From: Zygnema cylindricum
Taxonomy: Eukaryota > Streptophyta > Zygnematophyceae > Zygnematales > Zygnemataceae
DNA: 59,457 nt
Direction of reading: 5' to 3'
Assembly: GCA_037447655.1 (NCBI GenBank)
Contig: JBBHKE010001776.1
Coordinates: 385,792-445,248, forward strand
Numbering within the stretch: position 1 is the first letter of the stretch; each line of letters opens with the position of its first letter. The position numbers and the translations under genes were made by a program. Of this stretch, positions 57,150 to 59,457 are shown one piece after another. The notes below the pieces were generated by a model. The model was not told the origin of the DNA and did no database searches. It saw only the letters and a list, made by a program, of their open reading frames with translations.

Positions 57150-57520
57150 TAGTGTGGATCATGAGAGGGAAGATTTTTATATGTACACAATTTAGTGTGG
57201 ATCAGAAGATCTCTACGAAAATGTGAAAGAGAGAGGGGGAGAGGGAGAGGAGAGGGAGAGGTAGGGGGAGATGGAAGTTTTTTACATCCACACAACATAG
57301 TGTGGATCACAAGCTCGTTATGAAAAATGTGGAAGTTGAGAGGGGAGAGGGAGAGGGAGAGAGAAATGGAAGTTGTTTTTACATATACACAATATTGTGT
57401 GGATTGCAAGATGGCTATGAAAACGTGAAGGGGAGAGGGAGTGGGAGGGGAAAAGGGAACATTTTAACATCTACACAATATAGTGTGGATTTCAAAACTT
57501 TACGGAAAAGCAAGAGAGGG
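57150..57520. repeat. AGTGTGGAT minisatellite (about 85-105 bp units)
   Basis: Roughly five units each contain (T)AGTGTGGAT(CA/TG/TT), a T/A segment with (G)AAAAxGTGAA, a GAGAGGGAGAGGG run and ACATxTACACAAT(A/T). Unit starts are near 57152, 57196, 57299, 57396 and 57482. The third to fifth units are the most regular. Confidence 0.7.
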
Positions 57521-57576
57521 AGAGGGAGGCTTTCCTTTCGTTTTCACCTCGGATCTCTCATATCCTGACCTTTGTC

Positions 57577-57680
57577 CTTTCTAAACTTTATCCTCTCTAA
57601 AATTTATCCTTCCTAAACTTCTTCCTAAAATTTCTCCTCCCTAAACTTTCTCCTTCCTACACTTTCTCCTTCCTAAACTT
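57577..57680. repeat. Short tandem repeat CCTAAACTTTCTCCTT
   Basis: Six or so imperfect 16-18 bp units of TCCT(T/C)CCTAAACTT(T/C). Confidence 0.65.
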
Positions 57681-57809
57681 TGCCATTTTCGCACTTTGCC
57701 ATTCACATGTTTGGTAGATCCGCAAACTCTGTGGCCTCACTTTTTTGTCAGTTTGTGTACTTTGTCGTTTTGTGTGTTTTATCTTTTTGTGTATTTTGTC
57801 GTTTTGCAG

Positions 57810-57914
57810 CAATGCATGGTGGGCTACGCCAACGTGCACGCGGTGTTGGAGGTCAGGAGGAGGGAGGCCAGGGAGGCGGCAGAAAGGGGGGAAGGGGACC
57901 CAGAAAAAATACAG
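57810..57914 (+). CDS. Orphan 105-bp exon with canonical splice sites
   Basis: A T-rich tract and GTTTTGCAG acceptor (to 57809) precede 35 codons in phase 0, and ACAG|GTAAGA is a strong donor at 57914. The product starts QCMVGYANVHAVLEVRRR and continues as a charged, helix-like EAREAAERGEG segment. The composition (GC-rich, ordinary codons) differs sharply from the surrounding repeats. I do not recognise the protein, and neighbouring exons were not found; they may lie outside the window or this may be a captured exon. Confidence 0.5.
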
Positions 57915-58141
57915 GTAAGACCAAGACTTACCTCCACTCTTCACCCCTTATGACACTCCCCTCCCGCTTACCCCTCTCCTCAGTATTCTTTACCCCTTCC
58001 CTGTGGGACTAAGTCTTTGTTCGAAGGTTAGTCCTTCATCTAGAAGCTTAAGTGAAGTAACACTAGCATTATGAAATTTTAAAATTTTAGCATTCATTAT
58101 CTATGGTACTTTCCGTTTTTTCTTTTGTCTCTTTTTACCCA
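57915..58141. other. Possible intron after the orphan exon
   Basis: Pyrimidine-rich, no coding signal recognised; leads into the 25-bp minisatellite. Confidence 0.35.
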
Positions 58142-58446
58142 GTGGACTTTTGTCTCTTTCCAGCTAGAAGACTTTTGTCTCCTTCCAGCTAGTAGACTTT
58201 TGTCTCTTTCTACCTAGTAGGCTTTTGTCTCTTTCTAGCTAGTTGACTTTTGTCTCTTTCTAGCTAGAAGACTTTTGTCTCTTTCTAGCTAGTAGAATTT
58301 TGTCTCTTTCCAGCTATTAGGTTTTTGTCTCCTTCCAGCTAGTAGACTTTTGTCTCTTTCTACCTAGTAGACTTTTGTCTCTTTCTAGCATGTAGACTTT
58401 TGTCTCGTTCTAGCTAGTAGACTTTTGTCTCTTTCTAGCTTGCAGG
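58142..58446. repeat. 25-bp minisatellite, 12 units
   Basis: Twelve head-to-tail units of AGACTTTTGTCTC, each continuing TTTCTAGCTAGT, with one to three changes per unit. Array length is close to an exact multiple of 25, so indels are absent. Confidence 0.92.
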
Positions 58447-58559
58447 CTCTAGCATTAAAAAAAAAAGATTTGTTTTTTTTGTCACTATCAAAAAAAGGTC
58501 TCTTGACCTCAAACATCAAGTGACCTTTCTAAATCACGAAAGCTTCTTAGATTCTCGAG

Positions 58560-58713
58560 AAGTCAATCTCGTGACATTCTCTTTAGATGTTTAAAGTAGT
58601 TTTTCTTTTGAGGAAATTATCAATTTCATTACCATCAAAACTATTGTGTCTTTTGCTTTTATCTGTTTGTCTCGATGTCATCCTTCTGCCGGCTCCCATG
58701 TCTTCTATTGCAA
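58560..58713 (+). repeat. Inner end of a plus-strand LTR, copia family F4 (tentative)
   Basis: The sequence before the primer-binding-like site at 58716 ends CTGCCGGCTCCCATGTCTTC then TATTGCA|ATA. It resembles the end of the minus-strand LTR at 58914-59304 (CTGCCCGCTGCTATGACTAC...CCA|ATA). In both, an ATG lies about 20 bases before the site. The left boundary of the LTR could not be fixed. Confidence 0.4.
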
Positions 58714-58715
58714 TA

Positions 58716-58729
58716 GGTTATGGGCCCAC
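58716..58729 (+). other. Primer-binding-like site, plus strand (F4)
   Basis: GGTTATGGGCCCAC, the same half-initiator-tRNA-Met match as in families F1-F3. It is followed by NTVAKFNGKDSFFTSL in one frame (58758 onward), which resembles the start of a copia Gag core (KFNG...), before a (TTC)n run. Confidence 0.5.
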
Positions 58730-58776
58730 AATGATAACTCAAATACTGTTGCTAAATTTAACGGCAAAGATTCTTT

Positions 58777-58872
58777 CTTTACTTCTTTGACTTCTTTGTC
58801 TTCTTCTTCTTCATCGTCGTCTTCTTCTTCTTCGTTGTCTTCTTCTTCTTTGTCTTCTTCTACTTCTTCTAT
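58777..58872. repeat. (TTC)n-type trinucleotide repeat
   Basis: About 95 bp of TTC/TTG/TCG/TCT trinucleotides between the two facing primer-binding-like sites. Confidence 0.8.
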
Positions 58873-58898
58873 TGGTTGAGTAGTCATAGCCCATAGTA

Positions 58899-58910
58899 GG
58901 GCCCATAACC
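58899..58910 (-). other. Primer-binding-like site, minus strand (F4)
   Basis: Minus strand GGTTATGGGCCC, facing the site at 58716-58729 across about 170 bp. It lies three bases inside the LTR end (58914). Confidence 0.5.
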
Positions 58911-58913
58911 TAT

Positions 58914-59304
58914 TGGTTGAGTAGTCATAGCAGCGGGCAGGAAATACAGAAAAGGACAGAAAAGGGCAAGGAAAATGATTGCCAAGATTGTTGATAAAAA
59001 AGGTAAAGTTTACAATGAAGACAAAATGCTTAAGTAATAACTGAAAGTGTCACGTAGTGTTATCGTGATAGACTGTCCTGTAGCCTACGTGATCCCGAAG
59101 GGTCACTTGGCTCTTCCTAGCATGACGAAAGGGCAAGGTGTCCTTTCGTCAGAAGGAGAAGAAAATATCTAAAAACTGAATCTAAGACAGAGGTACAGTA
59201 AATAGATAACAAAAAGTAGAATACTAGACTACGTTATCTAGCACTAAGTCTAATAAATCAAGTTTGTAGCAAAGGAGAATTAGGACGAATCCAGGATTCC
59301 AACA
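58914..59304 (-). repeat. Possible 391-bp LTR of copia family F4
   Basis: Plus strand starts TGGTTGAGTAGTC and ends GGATTCCAACA, the TG...CA form, beside a primer-binding site. It contains stems GTGATCC-CGAA-GGGTCAC (about 59090-59107) and GACGAAAGG/CCTTTCGTC (59124-59150), in the place where the other families have U5 hairpins. The end TATTGGTTGAGTAGTCATAGC is repeated at 58870. No internal region or target duplication could be assigned. Confidence 0.42.
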
Positions 59305-59305
59305 T

Positions 59306-59457
59306 CTTCTTCTTCCTTCTTCCTTCTTACTTCTTCCTTCTTCCTTCTTCCTTCTTCCTCCTTCCTCCTTCCTCCTTCCTCTTTCCTCCTTCCTCCTTCC
59401 TCGTTCCTCCTTCCTCCTCCCTCCTCGCTCCTCCCTCCTCCCTCCTCCCTCCTCCTT
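59306..59457. repeat. (TTCC/TTCTTCC)n microsatellite to the window end
   Basis: Pure pyrimidine run of TTCTTCC, changing to TCCTCC near the end; it continues beyond the window. Confidence 0.92.

Noticed and set aside
58138-58450. CRISPR-like array
   Set aside because: The 25-bp units are contiguous, with no unique spacers, in plant nuclear DNA; it is a minisatellite.

Overview
The window looks like nuclear DNA of a land plant. It carries an intron-split protein phosphatase 2C gene of the clade A (ABI1/HAB1-like, abscisic acid signalling) type, then about 55 kb of mostly repetitive DNA: Ty1/copia LTR retrotransposons, hAT-like and other short inverted-repeat elements, LINE fragments, and long purine and pyrimidine tracts. 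No bacterial or organellar gene organisation is present. The species cannot be told; a large repeat-rich genome is likely, and a non-seed plant is only a guess.

Layout. 0-4.3 kb: the PP2C gene, with a low-complexity N-terminal region and a visibly damaged third exon. 6-7.6 kb: a decayed hAT (BED/DUF659) transposase on the minus strand. 10.07-16.87 kb: a short TIR element split by a 6.4 kb copia element (E1). 17.0-24.2 kb: more short TIR elements, a long-TIR element with another element inside it, and two fragments of an unusual LINE-like reverse transcriptase family. 24.27-50.07 kb: one 25.8 kb nest of LTR retrotransposons, bounded by one 5-bp duplication (CCATT). 50.9-51.9 kb: two more short TIR elements. 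53.8-56.2 kb: long purine tracts. 57.1-59.5 kb: minisatellites, one orphan exon with good splice signals, and a facing pair of LTR ends from a fourth copia family.

The nest can be read as strata from target-site duplications. The oldest element (family F2, minus) holds a solo LTR of its own family (CATTG) in one LTR and, in the other, a plus-strand F1 element (E4). E4 is broken by E5 (TCTCG; LTRs nearly identical) and bordered by E2, whose two ends have different flanks and which is best read as a recombinant of two insertions. E2's LTR is split by E3 (CCAAT; LTRs nearly identical), a 4.4 kb element with one uninterrupted 660-codon Gag-like frame and no working Pol.

The most interesting signals are in the copia families. 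(1) The primer-binding site matches the anticodon half of initiator tRNA-Met and lies inside the gag reading frame, which starts in the 5' LTR. (2) The gag AUG sits in the loop of a terminal LTR hairpin whose stem changes in a compensatory way between families. (3) Further hairpins covary in U5 and near the LTR 5' end, and an inverted repeat brackets the polypurine tract/U3 junction. (4) A GTAC-rich array is kept in the LTRs of three families. (5) E3 keeps an open reading frame through Pol remnants that have lost their catalytic residues. LTR identities were judged by eye, not computed.
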